From positions 53,579 to 117,578 of the forward strand of contig NZ_VCJS01000012.1 in NCBI RefSeq assembly GCF_005893125.1: 64,000 bases of DNA, given 5' to 3'. The stretch comes from Nonomuraea basaltis. GTDB taxonomy: Bacteria; Actinomycetota; Actinomycetes; Streptosporangiales; Streptosporangiaceae. How positions within the stretch are numbered: the stretch's first letter is position 1; each line of letters opens with the position of its first letter. The position numbers and the translations under genes were made by a program. A model generated the notes under the pieces. That model saw only the letters and a program-made list of their open reading frames with translations. It made no database searches and was not told where the DNA came from. Below are positions 48,931 through 57,064 of the stretch, in pieces.

Positions 48931-50076
48931 GTGGCGCGCGACGAGAATGACAGGCCATTCGAGGATGGGCAGGGGAGGTCGTTAAACCCGGAGATGACGG
49001 GTGACGTGCTGTCCCCGCGGTGGAGCACCGATGACACCGACGAGCAACCCGCCATCCAGGTCGTCGGCAACGAGACCTACATCCTTCCGCCCGGCAAGGG
49101 CGAGCCCCAGTTGATCGGTGAGGGCCTGCGTGACGTGCTCGACGACGCCCCGGCGGCCTCGCACGACATGCTGAGCGGCCCCAGCGACCCGCACGACATG
49201 CTGGGCGGCTCCGGCGGTCCGCATGACCTGGGCGGCTCCAGCGACTCGCACGACGTGCTCGGCGGCCACAGCGGCCCCCACGACGTGCTGGGCGACCCCG
49301 GCGGCTTGTATGACGGGCTGGGCGGGGCGAGCGGTCCGCACGACACACTGCGGGAGCCGAGCGATCCGCACCAGGTGGAGGACGGGAATCCGTACCTCCC
49401 GCTCGACCGCGGGTATGAGGGCGGGCACGACGATCGCGAGCAGGAGCAGCCCAAGCGCGGCTTCCTCGGCTCGGGCTGGACCGACGACTCGCAGGACGGG
49501 CGCTCCCGCGGCGGCTCGCGCGGCGGCGACGGTGAGGTGCGCCGCCGCACCAGGTTGCTGCTGGTGGCGGCCGTCGCGGTGGTGCTGGTCGGCGTGGGGG
49601 CCGGCTTCATGCTCACCGGCACCTCGTCGGATGACCCGTGCGCGGGCGGCCAGTGCGCCAGCGCCGGCGAGGTGACCTCGCCCTCCGACTCCGCGGTCCC
49701 CGAGGACACGGAGCCGGTGGAGGAGTCCACCCCTGAGCCCGACGATTCGGCCACCGGCGACCCGACCGAATCCGAGTCCGCAAACCCCGACCCGACGACC
49801 CAGCGGCCGCAGCCGACGCGCGAGCCGACCACGCGTCCAACCCGCACGCGCATCGGCGAGCCGACCGCGAAGACCAGCAGCAGGACCACCAGGGCGCCGC
49901 AGAACGAGATGCAGGACGCCGACACCCAACCCGACTCGCCGACTGACAAGCCGGCGACCAAGCCGCCCGTTCAGCAGCCCACCAGCCAGACCACGCAGGC
50001 GCCCCCGACCCAGGCGCCCGCGCCCACGCCGACGCAGGAGAAGAAGGGCCTGCTCGACATCCTCTTCCCCTGGTGA
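48931..50076 (+). CDS. Single-pass membrane protein with decapeptide repeats and Pro/Thr-rich outer tail
   Basis: The protein has 381 residues. Residues 78-147 contain seven degenerate copies of a ten-residue HDxLGGxSGP unit. One membrane helix spans about 209-230 (LLLVAAVAVVLVGVGAGFML), preceded by a basic RRRTR stop, so the repeats should be inside and the C-terminal ~150 residues outside. The outer part has a Cys pair (CAGGQC), acidic Ser/Glu stretches and Pro/Thr-rich sequence, then ends KKGLLDILFPW. I recognise no family. The Pro/Thr tail could cross the cell wall, as in other actinobacterial envelope proteins. The GTG start follows GAGAGG. The function is unknown. Confidence 0.75.
   Translation: MARDENDRPFEDGQGRSLNPEMTGDVLSPRWSTDDTDEQPAIQVVGNETYILPPGKGEPQLIGEGLRDVLDDAPAASHDMLSGPSDPHDMLGGSGGPHDLGGSSDSHDVLGGHSGPHDVLGDPGGLYDGLGGASGPHDTLREPSDPHQVEDGNPYLPLDRGYEGGHDDREQEQPKRGFLGSGWTDDSQDGRSRGGSRGGDGEVRRRTRLLLVAAVAVVLVGVGAGFMLTGTSSDDPCAGGQCASAGEVTSPSDSAVPEDTEPVEESTPEPDDSATGDPTESESANPDPTTQRPQPTREPTTRPTRTRIGEPTAKTSSRTTRAPQNEMQDADTQPDSPTDKPATKPPVQQPTSQTTQAPPTQAPAPTPTQEKKGLLDILFPW
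49162..49371 (+). repeat. 30-bp coding repeat, about seven copies
   Basis: The unit starts CACGACxTGCTGGGCGGC and encodes HDxLGGxSGP; one copy is a codon short and the last are more diverged. The variation is mostly in the final codons of each unit, as in a gradually decaying in-frame tandem array. Confidence 0.85.
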
Positions 50077-50149
50077 GACGTCCTTTGACGGCGGCCTGAG
50101 ACGTCCCCCCGTCCCACGGGGTCGAGGGGTCCGTGTCCTCGAGGTGGGC

Positions 50150-50215
50150 GACATCCCGAACCCGGGGGCCGAGTCCCCGGGGGACGTCCCGGTCTCCGGG
50201 CCCGAGTCCCCGAGG
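50150..50215. repeat. Two 33-bp degenerate tandem units in the gap before the LacI gene
   Basis: Bases 50150-50182 and 50183-50215 share the pattern GACxTCCCG, CCGGG and CCGAGTCCCCG. The surrounding 250 bp contain more GTCCCC/GGGG fragments, so the whole gap looks built of GC-rich repeats. No function is evident. Confidence 0.55.
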
Positions 50216-50330
50216 CGGGGGCGCTGTGTCCCCCGGATCCAGGGCGTACGCGTCCCTGATGGCCGGGCGTTCTGTTCCCCCGGGCCCGGGGCGTGTAAGG
50301 ATGCGGATCCAGGTGCTGATCTGGCACACT

Positions 50331-50344
50331 GGAAACCGCTTTCC
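50331..50344. promoter_or_regulatory. LacI-type operator in front of the LacI gene
   Basis: GGAAA-CCGC-TTTCC has perfect 5-bp arms and ends 10 nt before the GTG start, directly after a CACACT -10-like hexamer. It differs by a single central base from the perfect palindrome at 60514-60527. This suggests autoregulation and a shared regulator. Confidence 0.7.
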
Positions 50345-50354
50345 GGGAGGTCAC

Positions 50355-51350
50355 GTGGTCACGCTTGAGGACGTCGCCAGGCAGGCGGGCGTCTCGCTGG
50401 CGACCGCCTCGCGGGTGCTCAACGGCAGCACCCGCCAGGTGGGCGCGGCCCTGCGGGCCCGCGTCGAGCAGGCCGCCGACGAGCTGGGCTACCGGGCCAA
50501 CATCGCGGCCCAGACGCTGGCCCGCGGCGCCGGTAACGTCATCGGCATCGTCGTACACGACCTGACCGACCCCTACTTCGCGGCCCTGGCCGACGGGGCG
50601 ATGCGGGCGGCGGCCACTGAGGGGCTGCTGGTCATGGTGGGCACCACGCATCGCGACCCGGAGCAGGAGATCGCCTACGTGGCCACGCTCAACGCCCAGC
50701 GCGTGCGGGCGGTGCTGCTGGTCGGCTCGCGGGTGGCCGACCCGGGCGTCACCGGGCGGCTCCGCGACGAGCTGGCCAAATACCGGTCGGGCGGAGGCCG
50801 GGCCGCCTGCGTCGGGCAGGACCTGCTCGGCGTGGACACCGTCGCGCCCGCCAACCGGGAAGGGGCGGCGGAGCTGGCGCGGGCGCTGGCCGGTCTCGGG
50901 CACACGCGGTTCGCGGTGCTGGCGGGGCCGCCGCACCTGGTCACCGCGGCCGACCGCTGTGCCGGTTTCGCCGGCGCCCTGGAGGAGCTGGGACTGCCCG
51001 CGCCGCACGTGATCCACGGGCCGTTCGACCGCGACGGCGGCTACGCGGCGGCCCAGCAGGTGGGGAAAGACGCGACTTGCGTGTTCGCGGTCAACGACGT
51101 GATGGCCGTCGGGGCGCTGGCGGCCTATCGGGAGCGTGGAATCCGGGTGCCCGAGGACGTGTCGGTGGCCGGATTCGACGACATTGTCACTCTGCGTGAT
51201 CACGTACCGGCGCTGACGACCGTGCGGCTGCCGTTGAAGAACATGGGGGCGCGGGCTCTGGAGCTGGCGCTGGGCGAGGAGGACGCGGTAGTGGTCGAGC
51301 AGGTCGCCGGCGAGGTCGTGTTGCGGGAGAGCGTACGGAGGTTGGGGTGA
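50355..51350 (+). CDS. LacI-family transcriptional regulator
   Basis: The protein has 331 residues. The HTH is TLEDVARQAGVSLATASRVLNG, followed by the hinge helix (ANIAAQTLARGAGN) and a periplasmic-binding-protein-like sensor domain (IGIVVHDLTDPYFAALADGAM, HTRFAVLAGPPH, VFAVNDVMAVGAL, VSVAGFDDI). The GTG start has GGGAGG 4 nt upstream. It overlaps the isomerase gene by 4 nt (GTGA). It probably binds the operator just before its own gene and the matching one before the Gfo/Idh operon 10 kb away; this is inference from operator identity. Confidence 0.93.
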   Translation: MVTLEDVARQAGVSLATASRVLNGSTRQVGAALRARVEQAADELGYRANIAAQTLARGAGNVIGIVVHDLTDPYFAALADGAMRAAATEGLLVMVGTTHRDPEQEIAYVATLNAQRVRAVLLVGSRVADPGVTGRLRDELAKYRSGGGRAACVGQDLLGVDTVAPANREGAAELARALAGLGHTRFAVLAGPPHLVTAADRCAGFAGALEELGLPAPHVIHGPFDRDGGYAAAQQVGKDATCVFAVNDVMAVGALAAYRERGIRVPEDVSVAGFDDIVTLRDHVPALTTVRLPLKNMGARALELALGEEDAVVVEQVAGEVVLRESVRRLG

Positions 51351-52120
51351 GGCTGGCGGTCAGCACGCTGGGGATGCCCGGCGAGGGACTCGACAGGGCG
51401 ATCGAGATCGCGGCCGGGCATGGTTGCCAGGGGCTGGAGCTGCGCCTGCACCCGGACACCGGCGTGCACGCCGGACTGGACGCGGCGGAGCGCCGCTCGG
51501 TGCGGGAGCGGGTGGAGGGCGCGGGCCTGGAGATCTCCGCCCTGGCGGGATATGTCGGGGTCTGCGAGCCGGGGCCGGACGAGCCGGTCGTCGAGGCGCT
51601 CCTCGCCGACCTGCGTCTCGCCGCCGACCTGGGCGCGCCCGGGGTGCGGGTGTTCCCGCGCGGCGACGACGCCGCCGTCGGAGCGCGACGGCTCAAGGCG
51701 GTCTCCGGTACGGCCGCCGCGATCGGCCGCCGCGTGCTCGTCGAGACGCACGACAGCATGGCCACCTGCGCGGCCGTGGCCCGGCTGCTCGCCGAGGCCG
51801 GCTGCCCCGAGACCACCGGTGCGATCTGGGACCTGCTGCACCCGTGGCGGCACGGCGAGTCCCCGGCCGATTCCCTGGCCGCGCTCGGCCCGTATCTGTC
51901 CTACGTCCAGGTCAAGGACGCGGTCTCGGCGCAGGACACCACGCCGGTGCCCATGGGGACCGGGTCCGTGCCGCTGACGGAGGCGGGCGAGCTGCTGCGC
52001 GCGGCCGGCTATGACGGGTGGGTGTCGCTGGAGTGGGAGCGCACGTGGTATCCGCAGGTCGCGCCCGTCGAGGAGATCCTCCCCGGAGCGGCTGACTGGG
52101 TGCGACGCTTCACCTCTTAG
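51347..52120 (+). CDS. Sugar phosphate isomerase/epimerase (xylose-isomerase-like TIM barrel)
   Basis: The protein has 257 residues. It begins RLAVSTLGMPGEGLDRAIEIAAGHGCQGLELRL and shows VLVETHDSMAT, IWDLLHPWRHGESP, LSYVQVKDA and WVSLEWERTWYP, the strands that carry the metal-binding Glu/Asp/His in AP endonuclease 2-like isomerases. The substrate is unknown. Translational coupling with LacI suggests both act on the same sugar. A second isomerase of this fold lies in the operon at 57.1 kb. Confidence 0.88.
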   Translation: MRLAVSTLGMPGEGLDRAIEIAAGHGCQGLELRLHPDTGVHAGLDAAERRSVRERVEGAGLEISALAGYVGVCEPGPDEPVVEALLADLRLAADLGAPGVRVFPRGDDAAVGARRLKAVSGTAAAIGRRVLVETHDSMATCAAVARLLAEAGCPETTGAIWDLLHPWRHGESPADSLAALGPYLSYVQVKDAVSAQDTTPVPMGTGSVPLTEAGELLRAAGYDGWVSLEWERTWYPQVAPVEEILPGAADWVRRFTS

Positions 52121-52146
52121 ATACGTTTCGCCGCTTAGATGGGGGG

Positions 52147-53067
52147 ATGTCCTCATCGAGAAACAAGGTCCTCGTGGTCGGCATGGACGGGCTGCGGTTC
52201 GACCTGCTGACCTCCTCGGGCGCCCCCGTCCTGACGTCGTTGATGTCCACCGGTGCGTACGGCACCAGCAAGCTCCCTTACGGCGAGGCCGACGCGCCGC
52301 GTACGGAGTCGCCCGGCGAGGTCGTCCCCAAGAGCCCGGAGCCGGGGGACGGCGGCCGGGTCATCAGATCGCGTACGGACTCCGGCCCGGGCTGGTCGTC
52401 CATCGCGACCGGGGTCTGGCCCGACAAACACGGCGTCGTGGACAACGGTTTCGCTGACCCCCAGTTCCTGAAATTTCCGGACTTCCTGACTCGTGCGAAG
52501 AATGCCAGGCCCGAGCTGACCACGTCCGCGTTCTTCTCCTGGGCGGCCCTCGACGAGCACGGCGCCTTCGGCCCCGCCATCGACCACCGGTTCGTCCTGA
52601 ACGGCTACGAGTGCGGCTGGGCCGACGCCGACAAGCAGGTCGCCGAGGCGGCCGGGCGGCACCTGGCGCAGGAGGACCCCGGCGCCGTGTTCGTGTACCT
52701 CGGCGACACCGACGAGGTGGCCCACGACCTCGGCCCCCACTGCCCCGAATACGCCGCCGCCCTCCAGGCCCAGGACACCTATCTGGGCCGCCTGCTGGAC
52801 ACGATCCGCGCGCGGCCCTCGTACCCGGACGAGCGCTGGACCGTGCTGGTCACCACCGACCACGGGCACGTGGACGAGGGCGGTCACGGCGGCCCGTCGG
52901 ACGAGGAGCGCACGGTGTTCGTGATCGCGCACCGGCTGGGCGAGGACCTCGGCGGGCGATCGCTCGGCGAGCCCCGGCTGGTCGACGTGGGGCCGACGGT
53001 GCTGACGGCGCTGGATGTGGCGATCGACCCCTCCTGGGAGTTGGACGGGGTGACCCTGCTGCCGTGA
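52147..53067 (+). CDS. Alkaline-phosphatase-superfamily phosphodiesterase
   Basis: The protein has 306 residues with no signal peptide. The metal site pattern is VLVVGMDGLRFDLL at the start, GPGWSSIATGVWPDKHGV near the nucleophile, YLGDTDEVAHDLG, and VTTDHGHVDEGGHGG for the second metal. It resembles nucleotide pyrophosphatase/phosphodiesterases. A charged insertion of about 30 residues follows the first strand. TTAGAT ends 6 nt before the ATG, so it may have its own leaderless transcript although it follows the isomerase by only 26 bp. Confidence 0.85.
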   Translation: MSSSRNKVLVVGMDGLRFDLLTSSGAPVLTSLMSTGAYGTSKLPYGEADAPRTESPGEVVPKSPEPGDGGRVIRSRTDSGPGWSSIATGVWPDKHGVVDNGFADPQFLKFPDFLTRAKNARPELTTSAFFSWAALDEHGAFGPAIDHRFVLNGYECGWADADKQVAEAAGRHLAQEDPGAVFVYLGDTDEVAHDLGPHCPEYAAALQAQDTYLGRLLDTIRARPSYPDERWTVLVTTDHGHVDEGGHGGPSDEERTVFVIAHRLGEDLGGRSLGEPRLVDVGPTVLTALDVAIDPSWELDGVTLLP

Positions 53068-53147
53068 CATAGTTCATCAAGTGTTGAATTCTTTGCCGGA
53101 AAGCGTGAGACTGGGTGACAAGACGCTGAACGGCAGGAGTGCATTCG

Positions 53148-55718
53148 ATGAAAACGGCACTGGACTTCTCCGAGATCGACGCCGGAATGCTGGCCGAGGT
53201 GGGAGGCAAGGCCGCCAACCTCGGCGAGCTGACCAGGGCCGGGCTGCCCGTGCCGCACGGGTGGGTGCTGACCACGGACGCGTACCGGCAGGTCGCGGAA
53301 GGGCTGGAGGCGGACGGCGCCGGGCTGGCCGAGCGCGCCAGGCGGCACCTGCTTCAGGCCCCGGTGCCCGGCACCGTGTACGAGACGATCGTCAAGCACT
53401 ACGCCGCGCTCGGCGGCGACGTCCCCGTGGCGGTGCGCTCGTCGGCCACGGCCGAGGACCTGCCGTTCGCCAGCTTCGCCGGGCAGCAGGACACCTACCT
53501 CAACGTGGTGGGCGCCGAGGCGGTGGTCGACGCCGTACGCCGCTGCTGGGCCTCATTGTGGACCGACCGCGCCGTCGCCTATCGCGAGTCCAACGGCATC
53601 GACCACGCCGCCGTCCGCCTCGCGGTGGTCGTCCAGGTCATGGTGGACGCGCAGGTCGCCGGGGTGATGTTCACCGCGAACCCGGTCACCGGCCGGCGGC
53701 GCGAGGCCGTCATCGACGCGAGCCCGGGGCTCGGCGAGGCCGTCGTGTCCGGAGCCGTCAACCCCGACCGCTTCGTCGTCCACGGCGGCGAGATCCTCGA
53801 ACGCCACGTCGGCGACAAGCGGCTGGCCATCCGCTCCCTGCCCGGCGGCGGCACCGAGCGCGTCGAGACCACCCACGACGGGCTCTGCCTGACCGACGCC
53901 CAGGTACGCGAGCTGGCCGAACTGGGCACCCGCGTCGAGGACCACTACGGCGCGCCCCAGGACACCGAGTGGGCCATCGACGAGGACGGCAAACTCTGGC
54001 TCACCCAGGCCAGGCCGATCACCACGCTCTACCCGCTGCCCGAGACGACCCGGCCGGGCCTGCGGGTCTACTTCTCGGTCAACGTCGCCCAGGGCGTCAT
54101 GGGGCCGCTCACTCCGATGGGGCGGTCGGCGTTCGGGCTGATCAGCGCCGGCGGCGCGAACCTGTTCGGGCACGGCCCGGCCGACCCGCTCGACGGCGCC
54201 CCCTTCCTGTCTGACTCGGGGCAGCGCATGTGGGTCGACCTCACCACGGCCGTGCGCAGCCGCCCCGGCCGGGCCATCCTCCCGCGCCTGCTGACGCTCG
54301 GCGAAGCCCGTACCGCGACCGTCATGGAGCGGCTGTTCGAGGACCCGCGCCTGGCACTGGCGCACACCTCCCGCCGTCCCTTACTGCGCGGCCTGCGGCG
54401 CTTCGCCCGCCGCGTCCACGCCCCCTCCCGCGTCCGGATGGCGCTGACCAGGCCGGACCAGGCCCTCGCGTACACCGTGCGCCTCGGGGAGGAGCTGGAC
54501 AGGCGGCTCCGGCTGCCTGACTCGTCGAGCCCCGCGCAGCGCCTGGACCATGCCGAGCGCGTGCTCTTCGGAACCTTCCCGATGATCCTCTCGATCATGC
54601 CCATCGTGATCACCGGCTACGGCCTGTTCGCCCTGGCCTCCAGGCTCTCCGGCGTGCCGCTGGCCGAGATGCAGGACGTTCTGCGCAGCGTCCCGCACAA
54701 CCCGACCACGGAGATGGATCTCGAGCTGTGGGAGCTGGCCACCCGCGTCGAGCCGGAGCCGTTCAAGGAACTGCCCGTCGCCGAACTGGTCCGCCGCTAC
54801 CAGGAGGGCGTGCTTCCGCCGGTCGCGCAGCGCGAGATCGCCGCGTTCCTGGACAAGTACGGCCACCGCGGCGTCGCCGAGATCGACCTGGGCGTGCCGA
54901 GGTGGTCGGAAGCGCCCGCGCACATCCTCGGCGTGCTGGCCAATTACCTGCGCATGGACGGCGGTGCCGGCATCGCGCCCGCCGCGCTGTTCGCCAAGGG
55001 CGCGGAAGACGCGAGTGCCGCGATCGCCCGCGTGGTGTCGCAGGCCCGGCGCAGAGCCCGCTGGCGGGGCGCCGTGGTGCGGTTCGGGCTCCGGCGCACC
55101 AGGAAGTTCGCCGGCCTGCGTGAGCTGCCCAAGTTCTACCTGGTCAAAACGCTCGCCGCGATCCGGCACAGCATGCTCGCGGTCGGGGAGCACCTGGTGG
55201 GCCTCGGCGTGCTCGACTCGGCCGGGGACGTGTTCTTCCTGGACCTGCGGGAGGCCAGGGCCGCGCTGGGCGGGGGCGACCTGCGGGAGCTGGTGGCGGA
55301 GCGGCGGGCGGCGTACGAGCAGGAGTCGCGCCGCAGGCACGTGCCCAGGGTGCTGCTCTCCGACGGCACCGAGCCGGAGGCGCTCGCGCCCCCCGCGACG
55401 GAAGGCGCGCTGACCGGCACGGCGGCCTCGGCGGGCACCGTCACCGGCGTGGCCAGGGTCGTGCTCGACCCGGTGGGCGCGCACCTGGAGCCCGGCGAGA
55501 TCCTTGTCTGCCCCTCGACGGATCCCGGCTGGACGCCGCTGTTCCTGACGGCGGGCGCACTGGTGATGGAGATGGGCGGCGCGATGTCGCACGGCGCGGT
55601 GGTGGCCCGCGAGTACGGCATCCCCGCCGTCGTCGGCGTCCCCGACGCCACCCACCGCATCACCACCGGCCAGGAGATCGAAGTGAACGGCGCGGCGGGC
55701 ACCGTGACGCTAGTTTGA
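53148..55718 (+). CDS. PEP-synthase-like dikinase, probable rifampin phosphotransferase (Rph) family
   Basis: The protein has 856 residues. An N-terminal ATP-grasp domain (EVGGKAANLGELTRAGLPVPHGWVLTTDAY, VAVRSSATAEDLPFASFAGQQDTYLN, GVMFTANPVTG) is followed by a helical substrate domain and a C-terminal swivelling phosphohistidine domain with MGGAMSHGAVVAREYGIPAVVG; the His is residue 815. Length, order and the His motif match rifampin phosphotransferases, which inactivate rifamycins with ATP; related PEP synthases differ in the middle. No rifamycin-associated palindrome is visible in the 80 bp upstream. ATG 53148 follows CAGGAG. Drug inactivation is inferred, not shown. Confidence 0.8.
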   Translation: MKTALDFSEIDAGMLAEVGGKAANLGELTRAGLPVPHGWVLTTDAYRQVAEGLEADGAGLAERARRHLLQAPVPGTVYETIVKHYAALGGDVPVAVRSSATAEDLPFASFAGQQDTYLNVVGAEAVVDAVRRCWASLWTDRAVAYRESNGIDHAAVRLAVVVQVMVDAQVAGVMFTANPVTGRRREAVIDASPGLGEAVVSGAVNPDRFVVHGGEILERHVGDKRLAIRSLPGGGTERVETTHDGLCLTDAQVRELAELGTRVEDHYGAPQDTEWAIDEDGKLWLTQARPITTLYPLPETTRPGLRVYFSVNVAQGVMGPLTPMGRSAFGLISAGGANLFGHGPADPLDGAPFLSDSGQRMWVDLTTAVRSRPGRAILPRLLTLGEARTATVMERLFEDPRLALAHTSRRPLLRGLRRFARRVHAPSRVRMALTRPDQALAYTVRLGEELDRRLRLPDSSSPAQRLDHAERVLFGTFPMILSIMPIVITGYGLFALASRLSGVPLAEMQDVLRSVPHNPTTEMDLELWELATRVEPEPFKELPVAELVRRYQEGVLPPVAQREIAAFLDKYGHRGVAEIDLGVPRWSEAPAHILGVLANYLRMDGGAGIAPAALFAKGAEDASAAIARVVSQARRRARWRGAVVRFGLRRTRKFAGLRELPKFYLVKTLAAIRHSMLAVGEHLVGLGVLDSAGDVFFLDLREARAALGGGDLRELVAERRAAYEQESRRRHVPRVLLSDGTEPEALAPPATEGALTGTAASAGTVTGVARVVLDPVGAHLEPGEILVCPSTDPGWTPLFLTAGALVMEMGGAMSHGAVVAREYGIPAVVGVPDATHRITTGQEIEVNGAAGTVTLV

Positions 55719-55809
55719 CTGCTCCCCGCCTAAGGTGGGGGATTCCTGGCTCACGCTGCCTGGCTGTCCGGCGGACAGTCGGGTCCTACGCGATCGGCAC
55801 CAGCCGGGT

Positions 55810-56355
55810 TCAGACCAGCCCGGACGAGCAGGGCAGGGGCTCGGATCGGGTGGGGACGATGAACGAGGCGTACCAGTGGCCGAGACTGTCACGGTACACG
55901 CGCACCGACGACGGCTCGGCGGGCAGGTCCCGCGACCACACCACGGTCGCCACGATGCCGCCGGCCAGGTGCAGGCGGCCGTCCTTGAGGCGGAAGCCGC
56001 GCTTGGTGTAGTTGAGGGTCGGGTCGGCCAGGTCCTTCTTCTTGAAGCGCGGCATCCCGGCCCGCTGCCGCATCGACAGGCGTTCGGTGATGTCCTTCAA
56101 CGCCTTGGCGCGGGCCTTGCCGAAGTCCCGGGTGATCTGCTGCTGCGGGACGCTGGAGCCCTCGCGCAGCCACGGCGTGATCCGGCGGGCCTCGGTCAGC
56201 ATCTTGTCGAGCTGAGCCGGGCCGCAGGTCCGCTTGTCGCCGGGGTTGGCCTTGTTGTTCAAGTAAGTCTGCTGGGACTTGGCGACGCACTCGTTCCAGA
56301 TCCACCGGCAGCGGTCCCACTCGGCCAGCAGCGCCGTTCGAGCGGTGGACGACAC
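55810..56355 (-). pseudogene. tnpB: TnpB N-terminal fragment (RNA-guided nuclease of IS605 family), no RuvC domain
   Basis: The frame encodes 181 residues from GTG 56355, but similarity extends upstream (ENARYTYRLRVSS) without a normal start codon in front of it. Visible TnpB features are RYTYRL, WDRCRWIWNECVAKSQQTY, ITRDFGKARAKALKDI and GMPRFKKKDLADPTLNYTKRGFRLKDGRL. Full TnpB is about 380-420 residues; here the frame ends at VPTRSEP, before the RuvC motifs and the zinc finger. It therefore cannot cut DNA. The element end carrying the guide-RNA hairpin is still next to it. Confidence 0.82.
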
Positions 56356-56447
56356 GCGAAGCCGGTAGGTATACCGGGCGTTCTCGGCCCCTTCCCCACC
56401 TTCTTCTAGTGTCGCGATGACACCATCCTACCACTACACTCGGTGGT

Positions 56448-56606
56448 GTGGATCACGAAGTGCGCATCACTCTCAGACTCCCCGCCGACCTGCACGCGTG
56501 GCTGGTCGGCCAGGCCAAGACCGCCCGCCGGTCCCTCAACTCCGAGATTCTGCACCGGCTGGAGACCAGTCGCAGCGGGCCTGCCACCGACGGCGAATCG
56601 CCCTGA
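56448..56606 (+). CDS. Small Arc-type ribbon-helix-helix protein inside the IS605-like element
   Basis: The protein has 52 residues. It begins VDHEVRITLRLPADLHAWLV and continues with SLNSEILHRLET, the beta-strand and two helices of an Arc/MetJ fold. GTG 56448 follows TACACT (56435-56440) by 7 nt with no ribosome site, so the mRNA is likely leaderless. It diverges from tnpB across a 90-bp gap and ends in a terminator that overlaps its stop. Small RHH genes beside TnpB occur in actinobacteria; its target could be the element itself. Confidence 0.72.
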   Translation: MDHEVRITLRLPADLHAWLVGQAKTARRSLNSEILHRLETSRSGPATDGESP

Positions 56607-56616
56607 CGGCGATTCG
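56594..56616 (+). terminator. Terminator overlapping the end of the RHH gene
   Basis: A perfect 9-bp stem (CGAATCGCC / GGCGATTCG) closes a 5-nt loop that contains the stop codon region and is followed by TCCTTTTCC. It is a good intrinsic terminator for the small RHH gene. Confidence 0.7.
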
Positions 56617-56695
56617 TCCTTTTCCTGCCCTGCTCCACAGGAGTCCGATTCCTTCCCGGCCTGAAGGCTGGGGCATCTTCGAAGAAGTCTGGTGA

Positions 56696-57001
56696 TCGAA
56701 TGCCCGCGACGAGGCCGTGAACGCCCTGGTCCGGCTGCTCGCGCCGGGTGGGCGGCTGGTGATCGTCGGCCATGGGAAAGAACGGACGCCGCTGGACTGG
56801 GCCGTCTGTCTCGCGGGCCAGGCGGTCTCGCATGTGCTGAAGCTGTTCCACGGAGGCAAGAGCGGACCCGGCGTGCCGACCATGACTCCGGTCATGCCGT
56901 GGGGAGAGATCGCGCGGGCGGCGCGCCGGCTGCTGCCCGGCTGCCGCTTCCGACGCCTGCTGCTTCGCCGCTACCTGCTGACCTGGGACAAACCGGCGTA
57001 G
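56696..57001 (+). pseudogene. C-terminal fragment of a class I SAM-dependent methyltransferase
   Basis: The frame opens just after a TGA at the edge of the IS605-like element and encodes 101 residues: RDEAVNALVRLLAPGGRLVIVG, a middle HGGKSGPGVPTMTPVMPW and the end RFRRLLLRRYLLTWDKPA. This is the last third of methyltransferases of the common actinobacterial type. The SAM-binding part is missing, and the sequence to the left is the element and then the Rph-like gene, so the 5' part was lost. No start codon with a ribosome site is credible. Confidence 0.8.
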
Positions 57002-57064
57002 CCGGCCCCTCGAGGGGAGGGGGAGCGGGGGCACGCCTGGCCGCGGCCCGCCGCTCCCGGAGGC

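Larger units (their letters stand above)
55719..56690 (-). mobile_element. Degenerate IS200/IS605-family (TnpB-only) element
   Basis: The element is about 970 bp. Near its right end (55724-55740) is CCCCGCC-TAA-GGTGGGG followed by GATTCCT, and near its left end (56655-56673) CCCGGCCT-GA-AGGCTGGGG followed by CATCTT. Such hairpins are typical at the ends of IS605/IS1341-like elements and of the guide RNA encoded at the tnpB 3' end. Inside are a shortened tnpB on the minus strand and a divergent ribbon-helix-helix gene. No tnpA is present. It separates the Rph-like gene from a methyltransferase that lacks its 5' part. Confidence 0.7.

Noticed and set aside
49971..51203. Long minus-strand frame opposite the LacI gene
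   Set aside because: It is a mirror frame of LacI and the repeat-rich gap with no recognisable domains.
53068..53147. Search for a rifamycin-associated element upstream of the Rph-like gene
   Set aside because: No 19-bp GGGGCTTGC-type palindrome is present in the gap.
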